Source of the DNA: Streptomyces geranii | Lineage (GTDB): Bacteria; Actinomycetota; Actinomycetes; Streptomycetales; Streptomycetaceae | Length of the DNA stretch: 64,000 bases | NCBI RefSeq assembly: GCF_002954775.1 | Contig: NZ_PJME01000009.1 | Span: 1-64,000, forward strand | Reading direction: 5' to 3' | In this document: positions 32,814 through 41,330 of the stretch, piece by piece | Layout: every line of letters begins with the position of its first letter | Position numbering within the stretch: the stretch's first letter is position 1 | Translations under genes and position numbers: made by a program | The notes under the pieces: generated by a model | The model's input: only the letters and a program-made list of their open reading frames with translations | The model's database searches: none | Told to the model about the DNA's origin: nothing

Positions 32814-34055
32814 GTGAGGCACGTAACTGGGCGCGCTCGGCGCGCGAGGGCCGGGCTGGCCGCCGTACTGACATGGGCAGGACTGCTGGCCGGAGCCGCC
32901 GGCTGCACTTCGGAGGGGGTGGGCGGGACGGACTCGATGTTCGGGAAACCCGGGGCGCGGCAGGACGTGATCCGCGTCTCCCCGGACGACGGCAGCCGCG
33001 CCGTGCGCCCCGACAACCCCCTGCTCGTACGGGTGCCCAGCGGGCGCCTGGAGTCGGTGAGGGTCGTCAGGGCGCAGGACGCGCAGGAGACGGTGGTGGC
33101 CGGCCGGATCGCCGAGGACGGCCTGTCCTGGCGGCCCGACGACGCACGGCTCGCGCTGGCCGCCAGATACACGGTCGACGTCGTGGCCCTCGACGGCCAC
33201 GGCCGCCGCTCGGCCCGGCACACGACCTTCACCACGTACGTCCCCGATGAGCGGTTCATCGGATACGTCACACCGGAGAACCGTGCCACCGTCGGCACCG
33301 GAATGATCGTCTCCCTGGAGTTCAACCGGGAACTCAGGAACCGCGCCGCCGTCGAACGCGCCGTCCGCGTCACCGCCGACCCGCCCGTCGAGATCCGCCC
33401 CCACTGGTTCGGCGCCGACCGCCTCGACTTCCGGCCCGAGGAGTACTGGGCCCCGGGCACCGAGGTCACCGTCGAACTCGCCCTGCGGGACGTCGAGGGA
33501 TCACCGGGGGTCTACGGCATCCAGCACAAGACGTTCACCTTCACCGTCGGCCGCAGCCAGGTCTCCCTGGTCGACGCCGCCGCGCACACCATGCAGGTCC
33601 GCCGCGACGGCGAACTGCTCGCCACGGTGCCGATCACGGCGGGCGCCCCGAAGACCACGACGTACAACGGCAAAATGGTGGTCACCGAGATGCTGGAACT
33701 GACCCGGATGAACGGCGCCACGGTCGGCTTCAAGAAGAAGGACGGCAAGGGGGAGTACGACATCCCGGACGTGCCGCACGCCATGCGCCTGACCAGCTCC
33801 GGCACCTTCCTGCACGGCAACTACTGGGCGCCGGACGCCTTCGGCAACGCCAACGTCAGCCACGGCTGCGTCGGGCTGAAGGATGTGAAGGGCGGCAGTT
33901 CGGACAGTCCGGCCGGCTGGTTCTTCGACCGCAGTCTCATCGGTGACGTCGTCGAGGTCGTCCGCAGCCACGACAAGAAGGTCGCTCCCGACAACGGCCT
34001 CGGCGGCTGGAACATGGGCTGGATGGAGTGGCAAGCGGGCAGTGCCGTGAAGTAG
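32814..34055 (+). CDS. L,D-transpeptidase lipoprotein 1 (YkuD)
   Basis: Cell-wall L,D-transpeptidase making 3-3 cross-links, 413 aa, GTG start. Residues 1-31 form a lipoprotein signal with lipobox AAGC (Cys31). Two Ig-like domains follow (about 50-145 and 146-250), the arrangement of mycobacterial LdtMt2-type enzymes. The C-terminal YkuD domain carries HGNYWAPDAFG and SHGCVGL with catalytic Cys352. Upstream, the debranching gene is divergent. Downstream lies a close paralog, with 169 bp between them. Confidence 0.94.
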   Translation: MRHVTGRARRARAGLAAVLTWAGLLAGAAGCTSEGVGGTDSMFGKPGARQDVIRVSPDDGSRAVRPDNPLLVRVPSGRLESVRVVRAQDAQETVVAGRIAEDGLSWRPDDARLALAARYTVDVVALDGHGRRSARHTTFTTYVPDERFIGYVTPENRATVGTGMIVSLEFNRELRNRAAVERAVRVTADPPVEIRPHWFGADRLDFRPEEYWAPGTEVTVELALRDVEGSPGVYGIQHKTFTFTVGRSQVSLVDAAAHTMQVRRDGELLATVPITAGAPKTTTYNGKMVVTEMLELTRMNGATVGFKKKDGKGEYDIPDVPHAMRLTSSGTFLHGNYWAPDAFGNANVSHGCVGLKDVKGGSSDSPAGWFFDRSLIGDVVEVVRSHDKKVAPDNGLGGWNMGWMEWQAGSAVK

Positions 34056-34224
34056 CGGTCGCTGAATCGACGTAAACAGTCGGGTCCGGCCGTCCGATGA
34101 TGTTGGGACGGAATGGTGACCTTCAAGGCCCGCCGGGGGGTGTGACCTTGTGGTTAATATGCGCCGGGGTGCGCGGTACGCGCCGGGGAAGTGGGCCTGA
34201 CCAGGCCACGGGAGGGGAGCAGGT

Positions 34225-35463
34225 TTGAACGCGCGACCAATATCGCGGCCGATACCGGGGGTTGTGTCCAGGGCGGCGGGGGCGCTGCTGGCCGGGGTCA
34301 TGCTCGTCGCCGTCACCGCGTGCAGCGGGGGCGGCGACTCGGGCTCCGGATCCGACGACGCCAAGCCGAAGAGCACGGAGTCCGCCGCCGCGCAGACCCG
34401 GCAGTCGGAGGCCGTCGTCACCATCGCGCCCAAGGACGGCGCCAAGGCCGTCGACACCAGCGGCGCCCTCACCGTCAGCGCCGCCAAGGGCAAGCTGACC
34501 GAGGTCGAGGTCAAGGACGGCAAGGGCAACCCGGTCGCGGGCACCCTGACCGCCGACGGCACCAAGTGGACGCCCGCGACCCACCTCACCGCGTCGACCA
34601 CCTACAAGGTGCACGCGGAGGCGAAGGACACCGAGGGGCGTACGGCGGCGGAGGAGTCCTCCTTCACCACCCTCACCCCGAAGAACACCTTCGTCGGCAC
34701 GTTCACCCCCGAGGACGGCTCCAAGGTCGGCGTCGGCATGCCCTTCTCGATCCGCTTCACCCGGGGCATCACGCACCCCGAGGACGTCGAGAAGGCGATC
34801 ACCGTCAAGACCGAACCGGCCGTCGACGTCGAGGGCCACTGGTTCGGCAACGACCGCCTCGACTTCCGCCCGGAGAAGTACTGGAAGCCCGGCACGAAGG
34901 TCACCGTCTCCCTCGCCCTCGACGGCGTCGAGGGCCGCCCGGGCGTCTACGGCAAGCAGGCCAAGCAGGTCTCCTTCACCATCGGCCGCAGCCAGGTCTC
35001 CACGGTCGACGTCAAGACGAAGAAGATGGTCGTACGACGCGACGGCAAGGTCGTCAAGACCATCCCCGTCACCACCGGAGCGCCCGGCTACGAGACGTGG
35101 AACGGCCAGATGGTCATCACCGAGCGCCTCGAAGTGACCCGGATGAACGGCGAGACCGTCGGCTACGGCGGCGAGTACGACATCAAGGACGTCCCGCATG
35201 CCCAGCGTCTGACCACCTCCGGCACCTTCATCCACGGCAACTACTGGGGCGGCGACGCCTTCGGCAACTACAACGCCAGCCACGGCTGCATCGGCCTGCG
35301 GGACGTGCGCGGCGGCTACGACAAGGGGATCGCCGCGGCCTGGTTCTTCGACCGGTCGATGATCGGCGACGTCGTGATCGTGAAGAACTCCAACGACCGG
35401 ATCGTCGACCCGGACAACGGGCTCAACGCCTGGAACATGTCCTGGGAGAAGTGGAAGGCGTAG
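34225..35463 (+). CDS. L,D-transpeptidase lipoprotein 2 (YkuD)
   Basis: Paralog of the preceding gene, 412 aa. TTG start at 34225 with GGAGGGGAGCAGGT in front. Lipobox TAC with Cys33, then a Gly/Ser stretch and two Ig-like domains. YkuD domain: HGNYWGGDAFG and SHGCIGL, catalytic Cys355. It is about half identical to its neighbour and shares the terminal DPDNGLNAWNMSWEKW-type tail with it. It has its own 169-bp upstream region, so it may be expressed separately. It ends at a strong terminator. Confidence 0.94.
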   Translation: MNARPISRPIPGVVSRAAGALLAGVMLVAVTACSGGGDSGSGSDDAKPKSTESAAAQTRQSEAVVTIAPKDGAKAVDTSGALTVSAAKGKLTEVEVKDGKGNPVAGTLTADGTKWTPATHLTASTTYKVHAEAKDTEGRTAAEESSFTTLTPKNTFVGTFTPEDGSKVGVGMPFSIRFTRGITHPEDVEKAITVKTEPAVDVEGHWFGNDRLDFRPEKYWKPGTKVTVSLALDGVEGRPGVYGKQAKQVSFTIGRSQVSTVDVKTKKMVVRRDGKVVKTIPVTTGAPGYETWNGQMVITERLEVTRMNGETVGYGGEYDIKDVPHAQRLTTSGTFIHGNYWGGDAFGNYNASHGCIGLRDVRGGYDKGIAAAWFFDRSMIGDVVIVKNSNDRIVDPDNGLNAWNMSWEKWKA

Positions 35464-35524
35464 CCGCCCGCTTCTTTTCCTCCTCTCTTTCCCTCCTCTG
35501 CTTTTCTTCATCTACGACGTTCTG

Positions 35525-35556
35525 CGGGCCCGGTGTGACTGACAGCACCGGGCCCG
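35525..35556 (+). terminator. Hairpin after L,D-transpeptidase 2
   Basis: A perfect 11-bp stem (35525-35535 with 35546-35556) and a 10-nt loop, 61 bp past the stop, in front of the enoyl-CoA hydratase gene. Confidence 0.8.
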
Positions 35557-35585
35557 TACCCGTTAGTCCCCGTTAACCTGCCTGC

Positions 35586-36353
35586 ATGACTGTGCATCTC
35601 GAAGTCGCCGAAGGTGTGGGCACGATCCGGCTGGACCGGCCGCCCATGAACGCGCTGGACGTCGCCACCCAGGACCGCCTCAAGGTCGTCGCCGAGGAGG
35701 CCACCCGACGCGGCGACGTACGGGCGGTCGTCGTGTACGGCGGGGAGAAAGTGTTCGCGGCCGGCGCCGACATCAAGGAGATGCAGGCCATGGACCACGC
35801 GGCGATGGTCGCCCGGGCCAGGGACCTCCAGGACTCCTTCAGCGCCGTCGCCCGTATCCCCAAGCCGGTCGTCGCCGCCGTCACCGGCTACGCGCTGGGC
35901 GGCGGCTGCGAGTTGGCGCTCTGCGCCGACTACCGCATCGCCGGCGACAACGCCAGGCTCGGCCAGCCGGAGATCCTGCTCGGTGTGATCCCCGGCGCAG
36001 GCGGCACCCAGCGGCTGTCCCGGCTGATCGGCCCGTCCAGGGCCAAGGACCTGATCTTCACCGGCCGGATGGTCAAGGCCGACGAGGCGCTGGCGCTCGG
36101 ACTGGTCGACCGGGTGGTGCCGGCCGCCGACGTGTACACCGAGGCGCACGCCTGGGCGGCGAAGCTCGCGCAGGGCCCGGCCATCGCGCTGCGCGCGGCG
36201 AAGGAGTCGATCGACGCGGGCCTGGAGACGGACCTGGAGACGGGGCTCGCGATCGAGCGGAACTGGTTCGCGGGACTGTTCGCCACGGAGGACCGGGAGA
36301 TCGGGATGCGCAGCTTTGTGGAGGAAGGCCCCGGTAAGGCCAAGTTCCGCTGA
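35586..36353 (+). CDS. Enoyl-CoA hydratase/isomerase
   Basis: Crotonase-fold enzyme, 255 aa, ATG 35586, only 30 bp after a terminator stem. CoA-binding and oxyanion motifs: KVFAAGADIKEM and GYALGGGCELALCADYRIA. Both catalytic Glu residues of true hydratases are present (Glu109, Glu129, spacing 20, in GQPEILLGVIPGAGGTQRL). It likely hydrates 2-trans-enoyl-CoA in beta-oxidation. Monocistronic by context. Confidence 0.94.
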   Translation: MTVHLEVAEGVGTIRLDRPPMNALDVATQDRLKVVAEEATRRGDVRAVVVYGGEKVFAAGADIKEMQAMDHAAMVARARDLQDSFSAVARIPKPVVAAVTGYALGGGCELALCADYRIAGDNARLGQPEILLGVIPGAGGTQRLSRLIGPSRAKDLIFTGRMVKADEALALGLVDRVVPAADVYTEAHAWAAKLAQGPAIALRAAKESIDAGLETDLETGLAIERNWFAGLFATEDREIGMRSFVEEGPGKAKFR

Positions 36354-36533
36354 CCGCCGACAACTTCCGTCGAAGCACTTGCAGTTGACGCGATGTCTTA
36401 TCCGGGTCCCTCGATAGGGCGGTTTATGGGAGCCTTAATGCAACCTTAAGCCCGTCGTGTCGAGGGGGCCTGTCGCTTGCCTGAAAGTGAGCTTCCGTCG
36501 CAGGTCAGAGGCCCTTTAGGGGCCGCCGAAATA

Positions 36534-36553
36534 CCTCCGGCATATGCCGGAGG
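36534..36553. promoter_or_regulatory. Perfect 20-bp palindrome upstream of HATPase gene
   Basis: CCTCCGGCATATGCCGGAGG, symmetric at every position, lies 83 bp before the proposed HATPase start in a 282-bp gene-free stretch (36354-36635). Candidate operator or RNA hairpin. I see no other clear signal in the stretch. Confidence 0.6.
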
Positions 36554-36635
36554 GTCTAAACGGAATGGTGCGCTCCGGGGGGCGTATTCCTCGGGAACGG
36601 CCCCGGCGGGTGGTCCGGGCGGCCATGATGGGGGC

Positions 36636-37139
36636 ATGGCGGGGCTGGAGGGCATCGATCAGCCGCGGGGACACGGCCGTGCGACGGCAGCGCGGTGGTC
36701 GCCTGCGGTGGAGGACGAACGGGCGCTCAAAGCGCTGGAGTTGTTCGGAAACCCGACGGAGCACGAGGTGCAGCTCCCGTCCCGCCCCGAGTCCGCCGCG
36801 ACCGCGCGCAGGCTCGCCCAGGTGGTGGTCCTGCGCCACTGGGGACTGACCCCCAAGATGACCGAGGACGCGGTCCTGCTCGTCTCCGAACTCGTCGGCA
36901 ACGCCGTACGCCACACCGGCGCCCGGATCTTCGGCCTGCGCATGCGGCGGCGCCGGGGGTGGATCCGGGTCGAGGTCCGGGACCCCTCGCGGGGGCTGCC
37001 GTGTCTGATGCCGGTCCAGGAGCTGGACGTCAGCGGGCGCGGGCTGATGCTGGTGGACAAGCTCTCCGACCGCTGGGGCGTCGACCTGCTGCCGCGCGGC
37101 AAGACGACCTGGTTCGAGATGCGGGTCGCCGACAGGTAG
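36636..37139 (+). CDS. RsbW-like ATP-binding regulatory protein
   Basis: HATPase_c_2 protein, 167 aa from ATG 36636; the frame is open 53 codons further up, so the start is uncertain. Motifs: LTPKMTEDAVLLVSELVGNAVRHTG (N box, read in two parts), then VRDPSRGLP for the G1 box and SGRGLMLVDKLSDRWGV for the G2 box. Streptomyces encodes dozens of such proteins. They are either anti-sigma factor kinases or partners of anti-sigma antagonists. No sigma factor or antagonist lies next to it. It is flanked by a 20-bp palindrome in front and a 44-bp palindrome behind. Confidence 0.85.
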   Translation: MAGLEGIDQPRGHGRATAARWSPAVEDERALKALELFGNPTEHEVQLPSRPESAATARRLAQVVVLRHWGLTPKMTEDAVLLVSELVGNAVRHTGARIFGLRMRRRRGWIRVEVRDPSRGLPCLMPVQELDVSGRGLMLVDKLSDRWGVDLLPRGKTTWFEMRVADR

Positions 37140-37153
37140 AGGCTGTTCGCGCG

Positions 37154-37197
37154 GTAGCACCCTGGTGCTACGGCCGGCCGTAGCACCAGGGTGCTAC
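37154..37197. repeat. Perfect 44-bp palindrome made of four GTAGCACC units
   Basis: Each half is GTAGCACC-CT-GGTGCTAC followed by GGCC, and the second half is the exact reverse complement of the first. The 8-mer therefore occurs four times in alternating direction. It starts 14 bp after the HATPase stop and ends 117 bp before the deacetylase start. It could be a terminator, an operator pair or a cruciform site. Confidence 0.85.
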
Positions 37198-37313
37198 GAC
37201 ACGGCGGAAGGGTTGCCGGACGGACGGGCAGCCGACAGCCGGACAGGCAGACGGTCGGTCGGGCGGGCCGCCGATCGGGCTAATCGCCCGTTTTCCTCCC
37301 CAACCCCCCTTAA

Positions 37314-38084
37314 ATGGTGCGGGTGACCACGACCGACCGCCGGGCGCTGCTGCGCGCGGGCGCCGGGATCGTTGCCTCGGGGGCGCTGACCACCGGGTGC
37401 GCGACCGCCGTCGCCCCCTCATCCCGTACGTCCCCTCCAGCCGCCCGCCAGACCCCCGCCCCCGCTCCCGCCCCTCTCCTCCGCTACCCCGCCCAGATCC
37501 TCCACGGCCCCCGCGACCGCCCCCGGGTCGCCCTCACCTTCCACGGCAACGGCGACCCCGCCACCGCGCACGCCCTGCTCACCGCCGCCGAGGAACACGG
37601 CTCCCGGCTCACCGTGCTGGCCGTCGGTACCTGGCTCGACGCCCACCCCGCCCTGGCCCGCCGCATCCTCGACGGCGGCCACGAACTCGGCAACCACACC
37701 CTCCGCCACCTCGACATCAACACCATGCCGGAGGCGGACGCCGACGCCGAGATCAGGGGATGCGCCGAGCGGCTGAAGGCGCTCACCGGGTCGATCGGCA
37801 CCTGGTTCCGCCCCTCGCGCGCCGCCCGCGCCTCCCCCCTCGTCGAACGGCTCGCCCGCCGCGCCGGCTACCCGCACGTCCTCTCCTACGACGTCGACCC
37901 CCTCGACTTCACCTCGCCGGGCGCCCCCGCCGTCGTACGCGATGTCATGACCGAAGTCCGCGCCGGATCGATCGTGAGCCTGCACTTCGGGTACGCGGAC
38001 ACGGTCGCCGCGCTCCCCGGCCTCCTGCACGAACTCGACCGCCGCGGCCTGCGCGCGGTGACCACCACGGAGCTGCTGAGCTGA
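37314..38084 (+). CDS. Polysaccharide deacetylase-like protein, altered motif 1
   Basis: NodB-fold protein, 256 aa, ATG 37314. The N terminus DRRALLRAGAGIV...LTTGC resembles a twin-arginine lipoprotein signal with Cys29. The usual TFDDG motif is replaced by LTFHGNGDP. The metal-binding HELGNHTLRH motif and a late SLHFGYADT segment are kept. It may be a carbohydrate esterase with different metal chemistry, or a binding protein that has lost activity. The stop overlaps the next gene's ATG by 1 bp (TGATG), so both are probably made together. Confidence 0.85.
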   Translation: MVRVTTTDRRALLRAGAGIVASGALTTGCATAVAPSSRTSPPAARQTPAPAPAPLLRYPAQILHGPRDRPRVALTFHGNGDPATAHALLTAAEEHGSRLTVLAVGTWLDAHPALARRILDGGHELGNHTLRHLDINTMPEADADAEIRGCAERLKALTGSIGTWFRPSRAARASPLVERLARRAGYPHVLSYDVDPLDFTSPGAPAVVRDVMTEVRAGSIVSLHFGYADTVAALPGLLHELDRRGLRAVTTTELLS

Positions 38085-39283
38085 TGCCCCCCACCACGAC
38101 CACTCTCATCGCCCGCACCCTGGTCGCGGGAACCACCCTCACCGTCCTCGCCGCCCTCACCGCCTGCGGCACCGAGACCCGCGACCGGCCGGACCGAACC
38201 CTCGCGGCGGTCAAGCCGGTGAAACCCGCCGCGCCCGCCGAACCGGTCGTCCGGGGACTGCCCGGAATGCCACCGGTCCTGCACCCACGTGACGTCTACG
38301 CGGCCGATCGTCCCCATCAACTCTCCCCGGTCGTACGGGACTTCCCGTCCCGCGTGTACGTGCCGAACACCGAGTCCGACACCGTCTCCGTCATCGACCC
38401 GAAGACGTACGAGATCGTCGAGACGATCCACGTCGGACGCCAGCCCCAACACGTCGTGCCCTCCTGGGACTTGAAGACGCTCTGGGTCAACAACAACCGC
38501 GGCAACACGCTCACGCCCATCGACCCGAAGACGGGGAAGGCGGGCAAGCCGGTCGACGTGCACGACCCGTACAACCTCTACTTCACGCCCAACGGCAAGT
38601 ACGCCGTCGTGATGGCCTCCCTGGACCGGGAGTTGGTCTTCCGCGACCCGCACACCATGAAGACCGTCAAGACCGAACCCGTCAGCTGCTACGGCGTCAA
38701 CCACGCCGACTTCTCCCTCGACGGCCGGTACTTCATCGTGTCCTGCGAGTTCAGCGGCGAACTCCTCAAGGTCGACACGGAGAAGATGGAGGTCGTGGCG
38801 CAGCAGAAGCTGCCCTTCGAGGGCGCGATGCCGCAGGACGTCAAGATCTCGCCGGACGGCAAGCGGTTCTACATCGCCGACATGATGGCCGACGGCATGT
38901 GGGTCCTGGACGGCGACAAGTTCACCCGCCCCACCCTCCTGCCGACCGGCAAGGGCACCCACGGCCTGTACGTCGGCCGCGACTCCCGCGAGATGTACGT
39001 GTCCAACCGGGGCGAGGGCAGCGTCTCCGTCTTCGACTTCACCCAGAACAAGCTGACCAAGAAGTGGCACCTGCCCGACGGCGGCAGCCCCGACATGGGC
39101 GGCGTCTCGGCGGACGGCAAGGTCCTCTGGCTGTCCGGCCGTTACGACGCCGAGGTGTACGCCATCGACACCAGAACGGGCAAGCAGCTGGCCCGAATCA
39201 AGGTGGGCGACGGCCCACACGGCCTGGCGGTGTACCCACAGCCCGGCCGCTACTCACTGGGCCACACGGGCATCTTCCGCTGA
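38084..39283 (+). CDS. YVTN-type beta-propeller lipoprotein
   Basis: 399 aa, ATG 38084 overlapping the deacetylase stop. Lipoprotein signal with lipobox LTAC (Cys28), then a Pro/Ala linker and seven or so beta-propeller blades. The blades carry motifs such as RVYVPNTESDTVSVIDPKTY, LWVNNNRGNTLTPIDPKTGK and MYVSNRGEGSVSVFDFTQNK. Proteins of this type lie on the cell surface and often bind ligands or partner enzymes. Coupling to the deacetylase suggests the two act at the cell wall together. The exact role is unknown. Confidence 0.88.
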   Translation: MPPTTTTLIARTLVAGTTLTVLAALTACGTETRDRPDRTLAAVKPVKPAAPAEPVVRGLPGMPPVLHPRDVYAADRPHQLSPVVRDFPSRVYVPNTESDTVSVIDPKTYEIVETIHVGRQPQHVVPSWDLKTLWVNNNRGNTLTPIDPKTGKAGKPVDVHDPYNLYFTPNGKYAVVMASLDRELVFRDPHTMKTVKTEPVSCYGVNHADFSLDGRYFIVSCEFSGELLKVDTEKMEVVAQQKLPFEGAMPQDVKISPDGKRFYIADMMADGMWVLDGDKFTRPTLLPTGKGTHGLYVGRDSREMYVSNRGEGSVSVFDFTQNKLTKKWHLPDGGSPDMGGVSADGKVLWLSGRYDAEVYAIDTRTGKQLARIKVGDGPHGLAVYPQPGRYSLGHTGIFR

Positions 39284-39290
39284 CTGAGGA

Positions 39291-39309
39291 CGCGCCCCAG
39301 AGGGGCGCG
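39291..39309 (+). terminator. Hairpin after beta-propeller gene
   Basis: An 8-bp perfect stem CGCGCCCC/GGGGCGCG with loop AGA, 7 bp after the stop. The right arm starts the following interspersed repeat. Confidence 0.6.
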
Positions 39310-39366
39310 GGGCTGTATCTGATCTGCGGCTCCGCCGCGGGGCGCGACCAGCCCCCACCGGCCCGC
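39302..39366. repeat. Streptomyces interspersed intergenic element
   Basis: Begins GGGGCGCGGGGCTGTATC, contains GCGGCTCCGCCGC (hairpin), and ends GCGACCAGCCCCCACCGG. I recognise this as a very common Streptomyces intergenic sequence. A shorter relative is embedded in the ABC gene at 19977-20014. Here it sits between convergent genes. Confidence 0.6.
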
Positions 39367-39376
39367 GGCCAAAGAA

Positions 39377-40018
39377 CTACCCACGGGCGAGCAGCAACGC
39401 CTCCCCACCCACCGGCACAAACCCCGCCCCCAGGAACGCCCGCACACTGCGGGCGTTCCCCGGAGCCATCTGCGCCCACACAACCTCCCCACCACTCAAC
39501 TGCCGCGCCGCCGAGGCCAACGCACGCCCCAGCCCCCGGTGTCGTACCCCTTCCGCCACCTCCACCGCGGCCTCCAGCCGCCCAGCGACCCCGCGCCCCA
39601 GGATGAGCACACCGCCGTCCGCCGCCCACACCCGGACGTCGTCCCGGTGGCGGTGGGCCCGGGCGACCCGGTGGTGGCCGGGATCGTCGATCTCCGTGAG
39701 CGTCAGCGGCGGTTCGCCCGGCAGCGGGGAGGCGACGGCCAGCAGATCGATCGTCTCGTTCGTGCGGTCCGTACGGTCCATCAGCGCGGCCAGGAAACGC
39801 GGGTTCATCGGGGCGGAGAGCGCGTCGCTGTCGACGCCGGCCAGGGTCCGGCGTACCCACTCGGGGTCCTCGTCGGTGAAGACGACCGCGTGCGCCGTGA
39901 ACGCGAGGACCCCGGCGTCGCGGTGGCAGGCCTGCGGCACGACGGTCGTACGGCCGTCCGGCGGTGGGAAGACGCCCCGCGCGACGGCGTCGAGAATGTC
40001 CTTCAGCTCCTGCCCCAC
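39377..40018 (-). CDS. GNAT family N-acetyltransferase
   Basis: 213 aa. The GTG at 40018 is chosen because GGGAGGGG lies 7 nt upstream; a GTG 11 codons earlier lacks a site. The N-terminal half is variable. The C-terminal half has the acetyl-CoA loop VRHRGLGRALASAARQLS (R-x-x-G-x-G/A) and AQMAPGNARSVRAFLGAGFVP, the typical last strand and helix. Substrate unknown. It is divergent from a MerR regulator gene with only 59 bp between starts, so it is a likely target of that regulator. Confidence 0.85.
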   Translation of the reverse strand: MGQELKDILDAVARGVFPPPDGRTTVVPQACHRDAGVLAFTAHAVVFTDEDPEWVRRTLAGVDSDALSAPMNPRFLAALMDRTDRTNETIDLLAVASPLPGEPPLTLTEIDDPGHHRVARAHRHRDDVRVWAADGGVLILGRGVAGRLEAAVEVAEGVRHRGLGRALASAARQLSGGEVVWAQMAPGNARSVRAFLGAGFVPVGGEALLLARG

Positions 40019-40077
40019 TGTGCTGCCCCTCCCGGCCTCTTGAGTCTCCACCCACTGGAAGGCACAGACTCGCCATC

Positions 40078-40995
40078 ATGATCGACGACGGCACCGGACA
40101 TCTCACCATCGGCGAACTGGCCCGGGCCACCGGACTGACCGTACGGACCATCCGTTACTGGTCCGACGAGGGCGCCCTGCCGCCCGTGACCAGGTCGGCG
40201 GGCGGCTACCGGCTGTACGACGCGGGCTCCGTGGCCCGCCTCGAACTGATCCGCACCCTGCGCGAGCTGGGCCTCGGCCTGGACCACGTACGCGCGGTGC
40301 TGGCCGGGGAGACGACGGTCGCGGAGGTCGCCGCCGCGCATGTGGCGGCGCTGGACGCGCAGATCCGGACGCTGAGGGTGACCCGTGCGGTGCTGTCGTC
40401 CGTGGCGAGACGCGGTTCGACCGCGGAGGAGATGACGCTGATGAACAAGTTGGCGCGGCTGTCGGCCGCCGAACGCAAGCGGATCATGGAGGAGTTCGTG
40501 GCGGAGCTGTTCCACGGGCTCGACTCGGTGGACCCGGAGATCCAGGACCGGATGAGGGCCACCGCCGTGGACCTGCCCGAGGACCCGACCCCCGAACAGG
40601 TCGACGCCTGGGTGGAGTTGGCGGAGCTGGTCCAGGACCCGGGGTTCCGGGCGCAGATGCGGCAGGTGATCGAGTTCAACGCGGCGGACCGGGACTCCGC
40701 CGCCGCCGCTGCCGGGCGGTCCGTGTGGTTCCCCATGCGGCTGGTGCAGCTGGCGTCGGAGGCCCGCGAGCGCGGGATCGCCCCCGAGGCGCCGGAGGCG
40801 GCGGCGATCCTGCGGGAGGTGGTCGGGGACGGCGACCCGGCCCTCGTACTCGCCCGCATGGAGTCCGCCTCCAACGACCGGCTCGCCCGGTACCGGGAGT
40901 TGCTGACCAGGATGAAGGGCGCGAGCCCGGCCGCCGTGCACCGGGAGGAGTTCGCCTGGGTGGTCGCCGCGCTGCGCGCCCGCCTGGCCAGCTAA
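40078..40995 (+). CDS. MerR-family transcriptional regulator
   Basis: 305 aa, ATG 40078. Winged helix-turn-helix at the N terminus: LTIGELARATGLTVRTIRYW, GGYRLYDAGSVARLELIRTL. A short coiled coil follows (LDAQIRTLRVTRAVLSSV). Then comes a 190-residue helical C-terminal domain with no metal-binding Cys cluster, so it is not of the metal-sensing type; a hydrophobic ligand or drug is more likely. It probably controls the divergent acetyltransferase and itself. Confidence 0.92.
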   Translation: MIDDGTGHLTIGELARATGLTVRTIRYWSDEGALPPVTRSAGGYRLYDAGSVARLELIRTLRELGLGLDHVRAVLAGETTVAEVAAAHVAALDAQIRTLRVTRAVLSSVARRGSTAEEMTLMNKLARLSAAERKRIMEEFVAELFHGLDSVDPEIQDRMRATAVDLPEDPTPEQVDAWVELAELVQDPGFRAQMRQVIEFNAADRDSAAAAAGRSVWFPMRLVQLASEARERGIAPEAPEAAAILREVVGDGDPALVLARMESASNDRLARYRELLTRMKGASPAAVHREEFAWVVAALRARLAS

Positions 40996-41036
40996 TCTGA
41001 CCCCGTCAGTAGTACGTACAGAAGGGGCGGGTCCCG

Positions 41037-41249
41037 GTGGCCGACATCGAGGAAGCACGCAAGCAGTTCGACCGGATCGACACGAACGGTGACGGGTTCA
41101 TCACGGCCGCCGAGTTCAAGTCCGCCCTCGCACAGGAGGGCGACTGGAACGTCACCGAGTCCGTGGCCGAGGTCATCATCGCCTCCCGCGACCTCGACGG
41201 CGACAAGCTCCTGTCGTTCGACGAGTTCTGGACGTACCTGAACAAGTGA
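41037..41249 (+). CDS. Small EF-hand calcium-binding protein
   Basis: 70 aa, GTG 41037 with GGGGCGGG upstream. Two EF-hands: DTNGDGFITAAE (residues about 15-26) and a second loop DLDGDKLLSFDE (about 52-63), both with acidic residues at positions 1, 3, 5 and 12. It looks like a calmodulin-like or CabB-type protein of Streptomyces. Cytoplasmic, probably a calcium buffer or sensor. It lies 41 bp after the MerR gene and ends at a strong bidirectional terminator. Confidence 0.92.
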   Translation: MADIEEARKQFDRIDTNGDGFITAAEFKSALAQEGDWNVTESVAEVIIASRDLDGDKLLSFDEFWTYLNK

Positions 41250-41285
41250 CGTACCTGGACAAGTAGCGCGCTGCCGTACGCGGAA

Positions 41286-41319
41286 AGGGGCGCCCACCGG
41301 AGATCCGGCGGGCGCCCCT
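41286..41319. terminator. Bidirectional hairpin between convergent genes
   Basis: A 15-bp stem with one mismatch (41286-41300 with 41305-41319), loop AGAT, flanked by A and T runs of three and one. It lies between the EF-hand gene and the leftward lysozyme gene. Confidence 0.8.
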
Positions 41320-41330
41320 CGCATGTGCCG

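Noticed and set aside
34140..34165. Promoter with TAATAT before L,D-transpeptidase 2
   Set aside because: A plausible -10 is present but no -35 at proper distance; left out.
36446..36655. 69-codon minus ORF over the 20-bp palindrome
   Set aside because: No ribosome site, Pro/Ala/Ser composition, and it crosses the start of the HATPase gene.
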